Positions 19,908 through 27,364 of a stretch of 64,000 bases of DNA are shown one piece after another (position 1 is the stretch's first letter; every line of letters starts with the position of its first letter). This DNA comes from a virus. The position numbers and the translations under genes are program-made. The notes beneath the pieces were generated by a model, which saw only the letters and a program-made list of their open reading frames with translations, searched no databases and had not been told where the DNA came from. The stretch spans positions 1 through 64,000 of IMG/VR virus record IMGVR_UViG_3300047476_000928. One strand, 5' to 3'.

Positions 19908-21347
19908 ATGGCATCTATCCTAGACACAGTTACTGCACCTGAATCTGTAATAGAGCAAACTACTACAGCTCAGACTACAGCACCAAAGGTGGTTCAGCCT
20001 ACATTGGTAAATGCTGGCTCACAAATTACCCCAAGCCCAGAGAAAAAGAATCTTGTAGGTCAGCTTAGTTCTGTATTGCCAAGATTAACTTATTATGGTC
20101 CAACTGAATTTCATACTAAGGTTGGGGATGGATGCAGTAGAATTGCCGCTTCGACAGCTCAGCAATTGTACGGAATTTATGACCCTACAAGTAGAGAGGA
20201 TGCTTGGTATGCTAAAAAATCTGTATTAGATGCAGGAGGTAAAGAGGTATGGAATGAGTCTATGAAAAATGATTACAGTAAGATGCAAATAGGCACTTAT
20301 GTAAGTTTAGATAGACCGGGAATAATACATGATTTTGATAGGTCCAGCAATAAAAAATACACATTAAATGATAACGAAAAAGTAGAGCACAGGGGCATTG
20401 TTGTAGGCTTTGATAAAGATGGAGTACCATTAATCAAACATGGTTCATCTTCTGGAAATACAGTAGTTCAACGTATAGACAAATTAAAACTACCTGATTA
20501 TCCTTGGTCATATACAGCCAAAAGCGCATATACACCTTCTTCTATTATGGGCAAAGAAATTGTAGACAAAAGATTCTACACTAAACCAGAAGAGGCTGAT
20601 AATCTTCAGTATATACCCGCTCAATCTAGTGTGGCAAAAATAAACGCTCAGCAGATTGGTAACAAAGGGCTAACCCCAATGAACCAGAAGCCCAATAACG
20701 GTTCTGAAAACGAAATAAAATTCATGACAGCTTTGAATAATAACTTATCAAAGCAAATGCAGATTCTTGGACTAAAGAAAAACGAGGCTAACTTGATTGC
20801 AAAGGTTGCCTTTGGCGTATTTCACAATGAATCAGAAGCTGGCACATCATCATTTCCTATCGGATTAAAAATGCTAGGTTCTACATTAGCTAAGGCTACC
20901 CGCATGAGAAATGCTAATCCATCATTAAGTGACGTTCAATTTAAGTTTGACACGCTTATAAGTAACGCAGATGGCTCTACAAGTAAAATAGGGAAAAGCC
21001 TATTAGAATTAGGGGTAAATAAGGAGGGATTATCAGATTGGACTCATCATAGAGACGATTATAACGATGAAGTTAACGCTGTTGCGGCTTCTGCAGCTGA
21101 TGCGCTTGCTAAGATTAAAGCTAATCCTGAGAAGTTTAAATATGATGCAAAGAACCAAACTGTATTCGGCAATATTCCATTAGGTGTAGCATTAGCCGCA
21201 GCATATAGTAAAGGTTTCTCTGCTATAACAAGTAAAGAGTCTTTAATGAAACCTGATGATAAAGGAAGAGTTCCTTTTAATTACGGGACAAATGCTATGA
21301 AATGGGGCGAGCGAATCAAAGTAACTCCAAAGCAAAAATCTAAATAA
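19908..21347 (+). CDS. Two-domain cell-wall hydrolase / endolysin-like protein
   Basis: 479 residues. A Thr/Pro-rich lead-in (1-45) is followed by a papain-like (NlpC/P60 or CHAP type) domain: Cys76 in GDGCSRIAAST and His161 in EHRGIVVGFDKDG, then LIKHGSSSGNTVVQ. After a linker (about 245-265), the C-terminal domain has AKVAFGVFHNESEAG and, near the end, PLGVALAAAYSKG, which resembles a helical lysozyme or transglycosylase fold with a candidate Glu in FHNESE. The substrate would be peptidoglycan. There is no signal peptide, so it needs a holin or acts from the virion; it sits at the end of the virion block. Confidence 0.6.
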   Translation: MASILDTVTAPESVIEQTTTAQTTAPKVVQPTLVNAGSQITPSPEKKNLVGQLSSVLPRLTYYGPTEFHTKVGDGCSRIAASTAQQLYGIYDPTSREDAWYAKKSVLDAGGKEVWNESMKNDYSKMQIGTYVSLDRPGIIHDFDRSSNKKYTLNDNEKVEHRGIVVGFDKDGVPLIKHGSSSGNTVVQRIDKLKLPDYPWSYTAKSAYTPSSIMGKEIVDKRFYTKPEEADNLQYIPAQSSVAKINAQQIGNKGLTPMNQKPNNGSENEIKFMTALNNNLSKQMQILGLKKNEANLIAKVAFGVFHNESEAGTSSFPIGLKMLGSTLAKATRMRNANPSLSDVQFKFDTLISNADGSTSKIGKSLLELGVNKEGLSDWTHHRDDYNDEVNAVAASAADALAKIKANPEKFKYDAKNQTVFGNIPLGVALAAAYSKGFSAITSKESLMKPDDKGRVPFNYGTNAMKWGERIKVTPKQKSK

Positions 21348-21349
21348 TT

Positions 21350-21817
21350 TTGACTGAACAAGTAGAATATATTAGGTATTGTCAGATTTGCGGAAAGGCA
21401 ACTAAATACGCATCTAAATACGAATACAATAGAGCTAATAAGAACAAGACTAATTGTAAGACTTGCGCTTATAAAAGCTCTGTTAGAAAGAAGAAGTATC
21501 AGCTTATCCCTATTGGATGGTTTGATGCTAAAAAGAGAAGGGCAGTAGAGCGTAATAAAGAATGGGATATTACAATAGAATATGTCTGGCGTATATATCT
21601 CAAACAGGGTAAGGTATGCGCCTTATCAGGATTGCCACTAGATTTTGATGCAGAGAGCGACAATGGGACCGTGTCAATAGATAGGATTAAAAACGAAAAA
21701 GGATACGTCAGGCGCAATATTCAGTTAATCCATAAGGATTTAAACTACATGAAATATGTGTATGACCAGAAATACTTTATAAAAATGTGTAAATTAGTAG
21801 CTGAAAAGCATAAGTAA
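21350..21817 (+). CDS. HNH endonuclease with N-terminal zinc ribbon
   Basis: 155 residues, start TTG two bases after the previous stop. Cys11, Cys14, Cys36 and Cys39 form a zinc-ribbon pattern. The C-terminal half has VCALSGLPLDF, SIDRIKNEKGYV (109-120) and RRNIQLIHKDLNYMK, the signature of a phage HNH family in which an Asp-containing SIDR replaces the first HNH residue pair. Such nucleases are free-standing homing enzymes or packaging-associated nicking enzymes. It lies far from the terminase, so a selfish nuclease is more likely. Confidence 0.75.
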   Translation: MTEQVEYIRYCQICGKATKYASKYEYNRANKNKTNCKTCAYKSSVRKKKYQLIPIGWFDAKKRRAVERNKEWDITIEYVWRIYLKQGKVCALSGLPLDFDAESDNGTVSIDRIKNEKGYVRRNIQLIHKDLNYMKYVYDQKYFIKMCKLVAEKHK

Positions 21818-21828
21818 ACACTCTCATC

Positions 21829-22104
21829 ATGGCAAAAAGTAAATCATCTCAGTATTACGCAACGCACCCAGAAGCTCGTGCTAAAAAGCAGGCATATCAG
21901 AGAGAGTATAACAAACAAGCTTCTCAGGTTAAGAAGCGCGTAGAGCTTACTAAGATTAATCGCGAAAGAGGCACTTATGGCAATGGAGATGGTAAGGATG
22001 CCGCTCACACAAAGAAAGGTATAGTAATGAAAAAAGCCTCCGTTAATAGAGGCTCTAAATCAGATATGCCGGGCGACCGTCGTGCTAGGGGTGGGAAGAA
22101 ATAA
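21829..22104 (+). CDS. Small, highly basic phage protein
   Basis: 91 residues, strongly positive, beginning MAKSKSSQYYATHPEARAKK with RERGTYGNGDGKDAAHTKKG in the middle. Similar short basic proteins occur near the structural or lysis genes of many phages, with unknown role. It is the last plus-strand gene of the left virion block. Its 3' end overlaps the convergent minus-strand gene by 20 bases and carries the terminator of that opposing operon. Confidence 0.75.
   Translation: MAKSKSSQYYATHPEARAKKQAYQREYNKQASQVKKRVELTKINRERGTYGNGDGKDAAHTKKGIVMKKASVNRGSKSDMPGDRRARGGKK
22029..22054 (-). terminator. Rho-independent terminator of the minus-strand early operon
   Basis: On the minus strand AGCCTC pairs with GAGGCT around an 8-nt loop, followed by TTTTTT. 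It lies 30 bases beyond the stop of the last minus-strand gene, inside the coding end of the convergent plus-strand gene. Confidence 0.8.
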
Positions 22105-22405
22105 CTTCATAGTACCCTACAAACACTATATTACCCTTATACTTTACATATACATTCGAATCACTTAGAGTTGGATACCAATCCGTTATTTCAACGGGGG
22201 TGTCTTGCTTGAATTTTGCTAAGCACTCAATATACTCTACCTTGTTTTTAATAACCGCTGTAAGTGTAATCCATCTTTCGGTGCTCTTTTTTACAGCAAA
22301 TAGAATCCCTTTGGATTCAACAATATCTCCCGCCATTGGTCTTGTTCCACCATCTTCTGCTCTAATAGCAATAGTAACATAATGCCTGTTTCTTAAATCA
22401 ATCAT
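22085..22405 (-). CDS. Hypothetical early protein, beta-rich
   Basis: 106 residues, unrecognised. It is beta-strand rich (YVTIAIRAEDGGTRPMAGDI, RWITLTAVIKNKVEYI), suggesting a small barrel. It is the last gene of the minus-strand array; its start overlaps the stop of the nuclease gene by 4 bases. Confidence 0.6.
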   Translation of the reverse strand: MIDLRNRHYVTIAIRAEDGGTRPMAGDIVESKGILFAVKKSTERWITLTAVIKNKVEYIECLAKFKQDTPVEITDWYPTLSDSNVYVKYKGNIVFVGYYEVISSHP

Positions 22406-22932
22406 AATTGTATAAAGTCTTCTTCGTATAATACCTTCTTATTTAATTCAATCTTTCGTGGTGCGCGATACATATCTAATACATCAAGCGCCTTGACTAT
22501 ATAGCAATCAAATTCAGCGTTTGGCTTAACAATAACAAGCGCAATAGTTTCATCTTCAGTGGGCGATATTACCAGTGGGTCGTTAGGTTGAAATACCCAT
22601 GAGTTGCTGTAAATCTTGGAATCCATGCAAGACTTAACATGCAACGGAGATGACCCGTTTACAAACAAATCTGCTTCATAAGACTTCTGTTTGGCTTCAT
22701 AGATAAGAATGTCAGGAGATGAGCATTTTTTACCCTTACTTATTAAGTAGTTATATACCGCAAACTCAGCCATCTTGCCTAGGTATATATCCGACCTTAC
22801 TTTGTTTTCATCTGTTTGGTTTCGGCTTGAATACATATCCTTGTTGGTATGATATACCTCACTAGAAAACAATGTACACAACCGCTCCTGATAATTACTT
22901 GGAGCGATAAGCCTTAGTTTCTTTGGTTGCAT
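22402..22932 (-). CDS. PD-(D/E)XK-type nuclease-like protein
   Basis: 176 residues from the ATG at 22932; an upstream ATG at 22950 would add six residues and deepen the overlap with the RusA-like gene. Residues 52-64 (GKMAEFAVYNYLI) carry Glu56; SSPDI has Asp74; ADLF has Asp88, followed after a beta turn by HVK (98-100). This E...D...D...xVK order fits the restriction-endonuclease-like fold. It sits in an overlapping set with the RusA-like gene, consistent with DNA processing. Substrate and specificity cannot be read from the sequence; a restriction-like or host-DNA-degrading role is equally possible. Confidence 0.55.
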   Translation of the reverse strand: MQPKKLRLIAPSNYQERLCTLFSSEVYHTNKDMYSSRNQTDENKVRSDIYLGKMAEFAVYNYLISKGKKCSSPDILIYEAKQKSYEADLFVNGSSPLHVKSCMDSKIYSNSWVFQPNDPLVISPTEDETIALVIVKPNAEFDCYIVKALDVLDMYRAPRKIELNKKVLYEEDFIQL

Positions 22933-23305
22933 AAGAGATAATATGAACAATTAATTTGTAGTTCTTTTTCCCCATCGTTTCGTCAGGGTAAATTGATATG
23001 CCTTTGCAGAATTTCTTCGAGTCATCAACTATGTAATGATTCTTCTTCATAGTATCCTCTGCAATCTTAATCATAGGTATCGTATTGCTTGCATCTAAGC
23101 GACTATTGAAGTACAATGTAATCATATACTTGTCTATCTTTTTTGTGCGCTTAGGGAGCAGTTTAAGAAACAGGTTAGTCCAAAACTCTTTCTCTTTGAT
23201 TCGGTATGAGAAGTGGCGATTGGCGTACCATTTATTAAGGGACAGGTCAACCCCGTCCCATTCTAATTCTATCCTTGCAATTTCGTTTGTTTCAATAGGT
23301 TCCAT
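22895..23305 (-). CDS. RusA-like Holliday junction resolvase
   Basis: 136 residues. N-terminal SLNKWYANRHFSYR (22-35) is the substrate-binding strand-helix of RusA-like enzymes. RLDASN (69-74) supplies the first Asp and an Asn, and IVDDSKKF (92-99) the acidic pair and lysines typical of this fold. The family resolves four-way junctions and D-loops in the cytoplasm as a homodimer; phages use it to clear branched DNA before packaging. Overlaps of 14 and 38 bases with neighbours show it is part of the early operon. Confidence 0.75.
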   Translation of the reverse strand: MEPIETNEIARIELEWDGVDLSLNKWYANRHFSYRIKEKEFWTNLFLKLLPKRTKKIDKYMITLYFNSRLDASNTIPMIKIAEDTMKKNHYIVDDSKKFCKGISIYPDETMGKKNYKLIVHIISYATKETKAYRSK

Positions 23306-23507
23306 TAACAGCTAATAGGTTAGGGTTAGTTTCAATCGCTTTGATAAAATCTTCAATCATGTTCCTAGTGTACCTGATTGGCTTTGTATTGCAATATTCA
23401 ATCAATCCCCTATTCCTTAAATTTCTAAGGTGTCGCTTGCTAATACCGAGCATTGTTGCTAGCTCAGTATCAGTGTACAACACCTTATCTAATGTTAGAT
23501 GAATCAT
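23292..23507 (-). CDS. MerR/excisionase-type helix-turn-helix protein
   Basis: 71 residues from the ATG at 23507, one base after the upstream stop (TAATATG); a further upstream start at 23531 is possible. TDTELATMLGISKRHLRNL is a MerR/HTH_17-type recognition unit, followed by the wing KPIRYTRNMIEDFI, close to proteins that bind DNA as excisionases or small regulators. With no integrase in the window, a regulator is the better guess. It lies directly downstream of a Cro/CI-like HTH gene. Confidence 0.7.
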   Translation of the reverse strand: MIHLTLDKVLYTDTELATMLGISKRHLRNLRNRGLIEYCNTKPIRYTRNMIEDFIKAIETNPNLLAVNGTY

Positions 23508-23508
23508 A

Positions 23509-23736
23509 TTATCTAAACTTTTTCTTATCAATAGTTACCGTTACATCAAGCGATATAGGGTATCCGTTACTAGCGAGATTTACAACAATCTTGTTTAACA
23601 GGTTAAATCCAATAGTCCGTGTTCCCGATTCCAATCCTGAAATCTGCTGAACAGAATTAACGCCTGCGCGTCTTGCGAATTGAGCCTGTGTCATACCAAG
23701 CTCTGTTCTAATTCTTTTTACTAAGTCTTTTTTCAT
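23509..23736 (-). CDS. Cro/CI-like helix-turn-helix regulator
   Basis: 75 residues. RIRTELGMTQAQFARRAGVNSVQQISGLESG (8-38) is a canonical HTH_3 domain, followed by a short strand pair (ISLDVTVTIDKKK) that may dimerise. It probably represses or times phage transcription. Its start lies inside the end of a 45-residue gene, with GAGAAAGAGA just before the ATG as a possible weak ribosome site. It is paired with the MerR-like protein one base downstream. Confidence 0.8.
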   Translation of the reverse strand: MKKDLVKRIRTELGMTQAQFARRAGVNSVQQISGLESGTRTIGFNLLNKIVVNLASNGYPISLDVTVTIDKKKFR

Positions 23737-23845
23737 TCTCTTTCTCTTGTTGAAATTTTAGCTTTGCTTTAGCTATTTTTTCCTTGTGATAGTTTTCTAA
23801 AAATAAATGCGCATTATAGAATGCTTGATTAAATTGTGTTTCCAT
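23708..23845 (-). CDS. 45-residue hypothetical protein, helical and basic
   Basis: Begins METQFNQAFYNAHLFLENYH and continues as a Lys/Glu-rich helix ending in RLSKKN. Its 3' end overlaps the start of the HTH regulator by 29 bases, and a hairpin lies just upstream of its ATG. It fills an otherwise empty 150-base gap. No family is recognised. Confidence 0.5.
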   Translation of the reverse strand: METQFNQAFYNAHLFLENYHKEKIAKAKLKFQQEKENEKRLSKKN

Positions 23846-23860
23846 TTTGTTTAGGTTTAT

Positions 23861-23882
23861 AAGGGGGAAATTAATCCCCCTC
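23861..23882 (-). terminator. Hairpin between early genes, possible weak terminator
   Basis: AGGGGGAT pairs with ATCCCCCT around a 4-6 nt loop. On the minus strand it is followed by TTATAA rather than a clean U-tract. It separates the 156-residue gene from the 45-residue gene and could be a partial terminator or an RNA-processing site. Confidence 0.45.
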
Positions 23883-23885
23883 ACA

Positions 23886-24356
23886 TTATTTAATTGTAGC
23901 TCTTACCGTGGTAGAACTTGTACGAACAGGCGGGAAGTATTCCACTAACTCTCCTGTCTCTTCATCTAGCATAGTAGCCTTTTCTTTAAGACCCTTTGCA
24001 AAAGCCTCAATAGTTTTCAGCTTTTCATTCTCTCGCTCTACGATAGCCTTTTGCTTAGCCCATGCAGGAGATGCAGAATAGTCTGCCTTCGAGCCCGACT
24101 CAACAACTTTAAGGTCAACGCTGTTTACTTGCGATTCCTTTCTATCGTAATTACTTAATTCGTTGATAGCATGAGGTATTAAACCCTTCTCCATCTCTTG
24201 CAATATGAATATGAACTTTCTGCAAAGCGCTAAATCATTTAGCACGTCGCCGCCATTGAACGCTATATCCTCCAAATAGGAGCTGACCATTGAGGTCATT
24301 TGCTCCTTATTAGAGTGTACGATTTGGCTTTTCTTTAATTCGGCTAGTTCGTTCAT
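23886..24356 (-). CDS. Hypothetical protein downstream of the SSB-like gene
   Basis: 156 residues from the ATG at 24356, one base after the SSB-like stop; a longer reading from 24542 would run inside that gene and looks artefactual. Mostly helical with a Lys/Glu coiled-coil segment AIVERENEKLKTIEAFAKGL (about 110-130) and an MLDEETGELVEYFPP turn near the end. Genes of this kind often accompany phage recombination or ssDNA-binding proteins, but no domain is recognised. Co-transcription with the SSB-like gene is very likely. Confidence 0.6.
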   Translation of the reverse strand: MNELAELKKSQIVHSNKEQMTSMVSSYLEDIAFNGGDVLNDLALCRKFIFILQEMEKGLIPHAINELSNYDRKESQVNSVDLKVVESGSKADYSASPAWAKQKAIVERENEKLKTIEAFAKGLKEKATMLDEETGELVEYFPPVRTSSTTVRATIK

Positions 24357-24357
24357 A

Positions 24358-25059
24358 TTACCAAGGTAAGTCATCAGTTGCCTCATTACTAAACTCTGCA
24401 AATTTAGGAGCAGGTACTTCTTCTGCATGTACTGCAACAGCAGTCTGCTCAGTAGGAGCTTGTGCTCTTTTCTTGAAATACTCAAGCAACTCATCGTCAA
24501 GCGCATCTGCCTTAGCTGATTCCTTTGCATCAATTGGCGCACCCAATGTAAACACTGGTACAGAATACTTAACAGAGCCTTTCTTTAAATCAAGTGCTGA
24601 GTTTACATCAATGTAATTGCCTAAGAATTTATTGCGATTCTCTTTTGAGAAATCGGACCAGTGCTGTAATATTGCACCCCCGATTGAGATGTTGACTAAT
24701 TCTCCGTCAATCATTCCGTACATGCTCATATTGTACTTGCCACCAATCTCTTTGAGTTTAAGTTTGATGTCAGCATACAAGCCCTTAATCAATTCGCCAC
24801 CTTTAAATGAGCGAACTACCAATGGTTCATTCTTAACCGATGTTACTTCATTAGAATAGATTGACGATTGGGAAGCATCGTGGAATCCTTTGATTGAAGC
24901 AAAATCGCGGAAATGAATGATTCTAACAGGTAACTTCAATGGAACATTTACCTTTTTCTCTCTGTCATAATAAGAGAAACATTTGTCGTTAGACGACCAA
25001 GTAACATACTTTGTTACTGGAGATTTGACAGCTTCGCTGTAAGCTTCTGCTCTTGCCAT
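24358..25059 (-). CDS. Single-stranded DNA-binding protein-like
   Basis: 233 residues. The first 170 are beta-rich with a conserved-looking SIYSNEVTSVKNEPLVVRSF and a central IGGAILQHWSDFSKENRNKF. The C-terminal 45 are low-complexity Ala/Pro/Glu, ending in the acidic tip EATDDLPW. A flexible linker plus DDLPW/F is the hallmark of SSB proteins, whose tip recruits replication partners; the N-terminal part would be the DNA-binding fold but does not match classic bacterial SSB by eye. It has its own promoter (25096-25103). Assignment rests mainly on the tail and context. Confidence 0.55.
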   Translation of the reverse strand: MARAEAYSEAVKSPVTKYVTWSSNDKCFSYYDREKKVNVPLKLPVRIIHFRDFASIKGFHDASQSSIYSNEVTSVKNEPLVVRSFKGGELIKGLYADIKLKLKEIGGKYNMSMYGMIDGELVNISIGGAILQHWSDFSKENRNKFLGNYIDVNSALDLKKGSVKYSVPVFTLGAPIDAKESAKADALDDELLEYFKKRAQAPTEQTAVAVHAEEVPAPKFAEFSNEATDDLPW

Positions 25060-25095
25060 AATTGTATTTGTTTGGTTATTTGTTTAATTACTTAG

Positions 25096-25103
25096 CAAAG
25101 GTA
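25096..25103 (-). promoter_or_regulatory. -7 box of the SSB-like transcript
   Basis: On the minus strand TACCTTTG fits TAnnTTTG and lies 36 nt before the ATG at 25059. The leader carries AACCAAACAAA, a motif seen before many genes of this phage. The -33 position has only a weak TTGC-like match. Confidence 0.65.
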
Positions 25104-25157
25104 ATACATTGTATTTAGAAAAGCAATATGTTTATATAAATATTTTCAAAATATTTT

Positions 25158-25182
25158 AAAAAGTGCGTTTAGAGCAAACTGA
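25158..25182. repeat. Direct repeat copy 1, GTGCGTTTAGAGC core
   Basis: A 21-bp stretch (A5 then GTGCGTTTAGAGCAAA), followed by YTGA, recurs in the same orientation at 42322-42346. Here it lies between an early-operon terminator and the SSB-like promoter. It has no coding role; a protein-binding site or recombination junction is possible. Confidence 0.7.
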
Positions 25183-25210
25183 TAGGGGGAAAGTATGGGG
25201 GTTATGCTCT

Positions 25211-25243
25211 TAAAGAAAAATACCCCGCATAGCAGGGTACTTT
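25211..25243 (-). terminator. Rho-independent terminator after the MazG-like gene
   Basis: On the minus strand TACCC pairs with GGGTA (one internal mismatch, then GC/GC) around a 3-nt loop, followed by TTTTTCTTT. It lies 24 bases after the stop of the MazG-like gene and separates that transcript from the SSB-like unit. Confidence 0.75.
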
Positions 25244-25266
25244 TAGCAATCGTCCATAAACAAAGT

Positions 25267-25671
25267 TTATCTGTGCCAATTATATTTCTTTCTTATAATT
25301 GGTTCCTCATCGGTATAGGTTTCGTTTGGTTTCGGCAATGTTGTATATACAACTCCTGTGCCATTTGTTGTAGTGGTAGTAGTTCCTGACTTTTTAGGTA
25401 CCCATGTAAGGATGTGCTTTTCTTTCATCATCTTATGAGCATTCAAATATTCTTCCATTGCAAGTATATCTTTTTTCAATCGCTTTAAATATACAGCCAT
25501 ATCTAATGCCTCTTCGTAAGCGTGCTGTACCCAATCAGAAGCGACTAAGTCTTCCCTATCCATTGTTGTTCCGTACTTCTTTAGCCCTAGTTCGGCTCTA
25601 CTTGCTATATCTTTTATAACATCAAAAACAATGCTATCTGTAAATGTTGTTGTTTCCTTATTTGATTCCAT
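25267..25671 (-). CDS. MazG-like nucleotide pyrophosphohydrolase
   Basis: 134 residues. RAELGLKKYGTTMDREDL (25-42), followed by DWVQHAYEEALDMAVYLKRL (46-65), matches the all-alpha NTP pyrophosphatase family used by phages. EE at 53-54 and Asp57 would bind Mg2+. Relatives hydrolyse dNTPs or alarmones to monophosphates. The C-terminal 45 residues contain a Thr run (about 97-102) and look like a disordered extension. Only part of the usual metal site is visible by eye. The gene start overlaps the end of a homing endonuclease by 14 bases. Confidence 0.6.
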   Translation of the reverse strand: MESNKETTTFTDSIVFDVIKDIASRAELGLKKYGTTMDREDLVASDWVQHAYEEALDMAVYLKRLKKDILAMEEYLNAHKMMKEKHILTWVPKKSGTTTTTTNGTGVVYTTLPKPNETYTDEEPIIRKKYNWHR

Positions 25672-26173
25672 GATATACCTTATATTCGATTAGTTTATTG
25701 TAAGCTATTTCTTCGGAGCTAAATGCCCCAATCATTTTTTTTGAAGTTCCATTTTGTATTTGAGCAATCCATTTTCCTGCAGTTTTGCAAAAATGAATAT
25801 TACTATATTTACTTGTTTTGCATTTAAGTAGGCTTCTATGTATAGTATTTTCCCTATGCGTATTCCATTCTAGATTGCTTACTAAGTTATTTGCTTTGTT
25901 ACCATCTATATGATTTACTGTCTTCTTGTTTAATGGATTACCTATAAATGATTCCGCAACAATTCGATGTACTTTATGAATTTTTCGAGTTCTATTTATA
26001 GTTAAAGTAACTGTAACATATCCATCTTTATCAAAAGAACCAGTTAAAATCTTTTCGTTTAAGATTTTTTTACCGCCTTTAGGGTGTAAGGTTTCTCTAT
26101 TTAATGACTTTATTTCCCCTGCAGAGCTAACTTCGTATAGCCCTTCGTATCCTTTTATTGGAACCCACTTCAT
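25658..26173 (-). CDS. NUMOD4-HNH homing endonuclease
   Basis: 171 residues from the ATG at 26173, one base after the upstream stop. WVPIKGYEGLYEVSSAGEIKS (3-23) is NUMOD4. VHRIVAESFI (68-77), VNHIDGNKANNLVSNLEW (86-103) and THREN give the HNH nuclease core. The tail (about 124-160, IHFCKTAGKWIAQIQ, IGAFSSEEIAYNK) is AP2-like DNA binding. Free-standing homing enzymes of this type cut phage DNA lacking the gene and copy themselves across. It fits between two genes with almost no extra bases. Asn and Lys codons are more frequent than in neighbours. Confidence 0.9.
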   Translation of the reverse strand: MKWVPIKGYEGLYEVSSAGEIKSLNRETLHPKGGKKILNEKILTGSFDKDGYVTVTLTINRTRKIHKVHRIVAESFIGNPLNKKTVNHIDGNKANNLVSNLEWNTHRENTIHRSLLKCKTSKYSNIHFCKTAGKWIAQIQNGTSKKMIGAFSSEEIAYNKLIEYKVYHGIK

Positions 26174-26174
26174 G

Positions 26175-26528
26175 CTATTCAATATTATAATCCTTCAATA
26201 TATCTGATATTTTAGTTGCGCATTCAATTTTCTTATCTTCTTCGATTAGCTCTAATTTAAGTGCTACTTCGAACAAGTAGTCTGCATGGATAGACGCATT
26301 AACGAATTGGTCTAATATAAGGCTAGTATCTCCTGAGGATTCAGCTTTCATTAAAACATCCACTTGCTTTTCTAGCTCGCCTACAAGCTGATTAGTTAAG
26401 GATTTTATCTTTTGGTAGTTAAACTTTGATGCTACCACCTTTTCATCAATAAAATCTCTTAATGATTGGCAGTGAGCGTAATAGCGAAGCATGTCGCGAA
26501 TCTCTTGGTCGGTTAATGGTCTTTTCAT
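26175..26528 (-). CDS. Hypothetical helical protein
   Basis: 117 residues, entirely helical (REMEL-type heptads from 35 to 60 with VGELEKQVDVLMKAES), no recognised domain. A homing endonuclease begins one base beyond its stop. Before that insertion it may have been directly coupled to the MazG-like gene. Confidence 0.6.
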   Translation of the reverse strand: MKRPLTDQEIRDMLRYYAHCQSLRDFIDEKVVASKFNYQKIKSLTNQLVGELEKQVDVLMKAESSGDTSLILDQFVNASIHADYLFEVALKLELIEEDKKIECATKISDILKDYNIE

Positions 26529-26540
26529 CTGTTTGGTTGG

Positions 26541-26792
26541 TTAAAAAAAATCTGCATACATAAGCACTGGTGCGTTCTCTACATAAGGCAAACTGCGCAC
26601 TACATTGTATTCAAAGTGGTCAATTGCATCATCAAGCTCCATACCTTCATCAATTAGAACCTGAATCATATCGCCTACACAATACACTAATTTAAAATCA
26701 GTTGTCATCCCAATTACTGCTTCATCAAAGCCATCTGCTTTAACAAACTCCATGTCAGGGTAATTGTCTAGTATTTCTTGTAGTTTGCTCAT
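26541..26792 (-). CDS. Small acidic hypothetical protein
   Basis: 83 residues, acidic, with alternating strands and a helix (DEGMELDDAIDHFEYNVV at about 50-67). It resembles small phage proteins of unknown role. It is the first gene after a promoter and a hairpin with a U-tract (26803-26828), so its expression may be attenuated. Confidence 0.6.
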   Translation of the reverse strand: MSKLQEILDNYPDMEFVKADGFDEAVIGMTTDFKLVYCVGDMIQVLIDEGMELDDAIDHFEYNVVRSLPYVENAPVLMYADFF

Positions 26793-26802
26793 TCTGCTTG
26801 GT

Positions 26803-26828
26803 TTAAAAATTGCCCGTCTTTCCGGGCT
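26803..26828 (-). terminator. Leader hairpin with U-tract, candidate attenuator
   Basis: On the minus strand GCCCG and CGGGC pair around a 6-nt loop, then AATTTTT. It lies between the promoter at 26867-26874 and the ATG at 26792, so it can stop transcripts before the first gene. An upstream AGGGC could pair with GCCCG as an alternative fold. Confidence 0.45.
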
Positions 26829-26866
26829 GTCATTAATTCTCCAATGCCCTAATTCTTAGGACAGAA

Positions 26867-26874
26867 CAAAGGTA
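26867..26874 (-). promoter_or_regulatory. -7 box of the 26.8-kb early transcript
   Basis: Minus-strand TACCTTTG matches TAnnTTTG; a TTG-like -33 element lies about 20 nt upstream. It sits in the 88-base gap between two minus-strand genes and would drive the genes from 26792 down to the terminator at 25211. Confidence 0.65.
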
Positions 26875-26880
26875 TGTAAA

Positions 26881-27135
26881 CTAAATGATTTTGTCAACAA
26901 TTGGTTTACAATTTTCTATAAATATTTTAAACTCTCGTAGTCTAGCATAAGCTGCTTGGCGCTCTCTGCCTCCTCCGTGGGCTATTCGGTCAATATTTAC
27001 ATCAACAAACTGCAAGTCATTGGTAATTATCTCTCCGACTTTAATGCGCAATTCTTTTGGCTCGGTATTATCTTCTAGGTACTTCTTGCCCCATTCGATC
27101 GCCATAGCATAATATTTTTCGCTATCGTTGCTCAT
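26881..27135 (-). CDS. Hypothetical helical protein
   Basis: 84 residues with an Arg/Gly turn HGGGRERQAAYARLREF around 53-69 and otherwise helices. No family recognised. Its ATG overlaps the upstream gene's stop by 14 bases; it is the last gene of the transcript above the promoter at 26867. Confidence 0.55.
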   Translation of the reverse strand: MSNDSEKYYAMAIEWGKKYLEDNTEPKELRIKVGEIITNDLQFVDVNIDRIAHGGGRERQAAYARLREFKIFIENCKPIVDKII

Positions 27136-27364
27136 CTTTTTCTGCGTTAAATTTATCTAACAGCTTATTAAACTGAGCTACATTTATTTTAACCCAGTTC
27201 TTGCGAAGCAGGTATGCTTCAATGCGGTCTTCTGCTGAACCTAGCAACCAACGGCGCTTGCCTTTATTAGTATAGTAATCTTGGTTAAGCTCATTGTAAT
27301 CAATTTCTACAATCTCCGTTGATTCGGGGTTGCGGTAGTATTTAAGTGAGATTTTCTTTTTCAT
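27122..27364 (-). CDS. Hypothetical small basic protein
   Basis: 80 residues, Lys/Arg-rich, starting MKKKISLKYYRNPESTEIVE and containing KGKRRWLLGSAEDRIEAYLLRK, perhaps a nucleic-acid-binding surface. No domain recognised. It overlaps its upstream neighbour by 4 bases and the downstream one by 14. Confidence 0.55.
   Translation of the reverse strand: MKKKISLKYYRNPESTEIVEIDYNELNQDYYTNKGKRRWLLGSAEDRIEAYLLRKNWVKINVAQFNKLLDKFNAEKDEQR

Noticed and set aside
24357-24542. N-terminal extension of the protein after the SSB-like gene
   Set aside because: Would read a second frame inside the SSB-like gene; the ATG at 24356 is coupled to its stop by one base.
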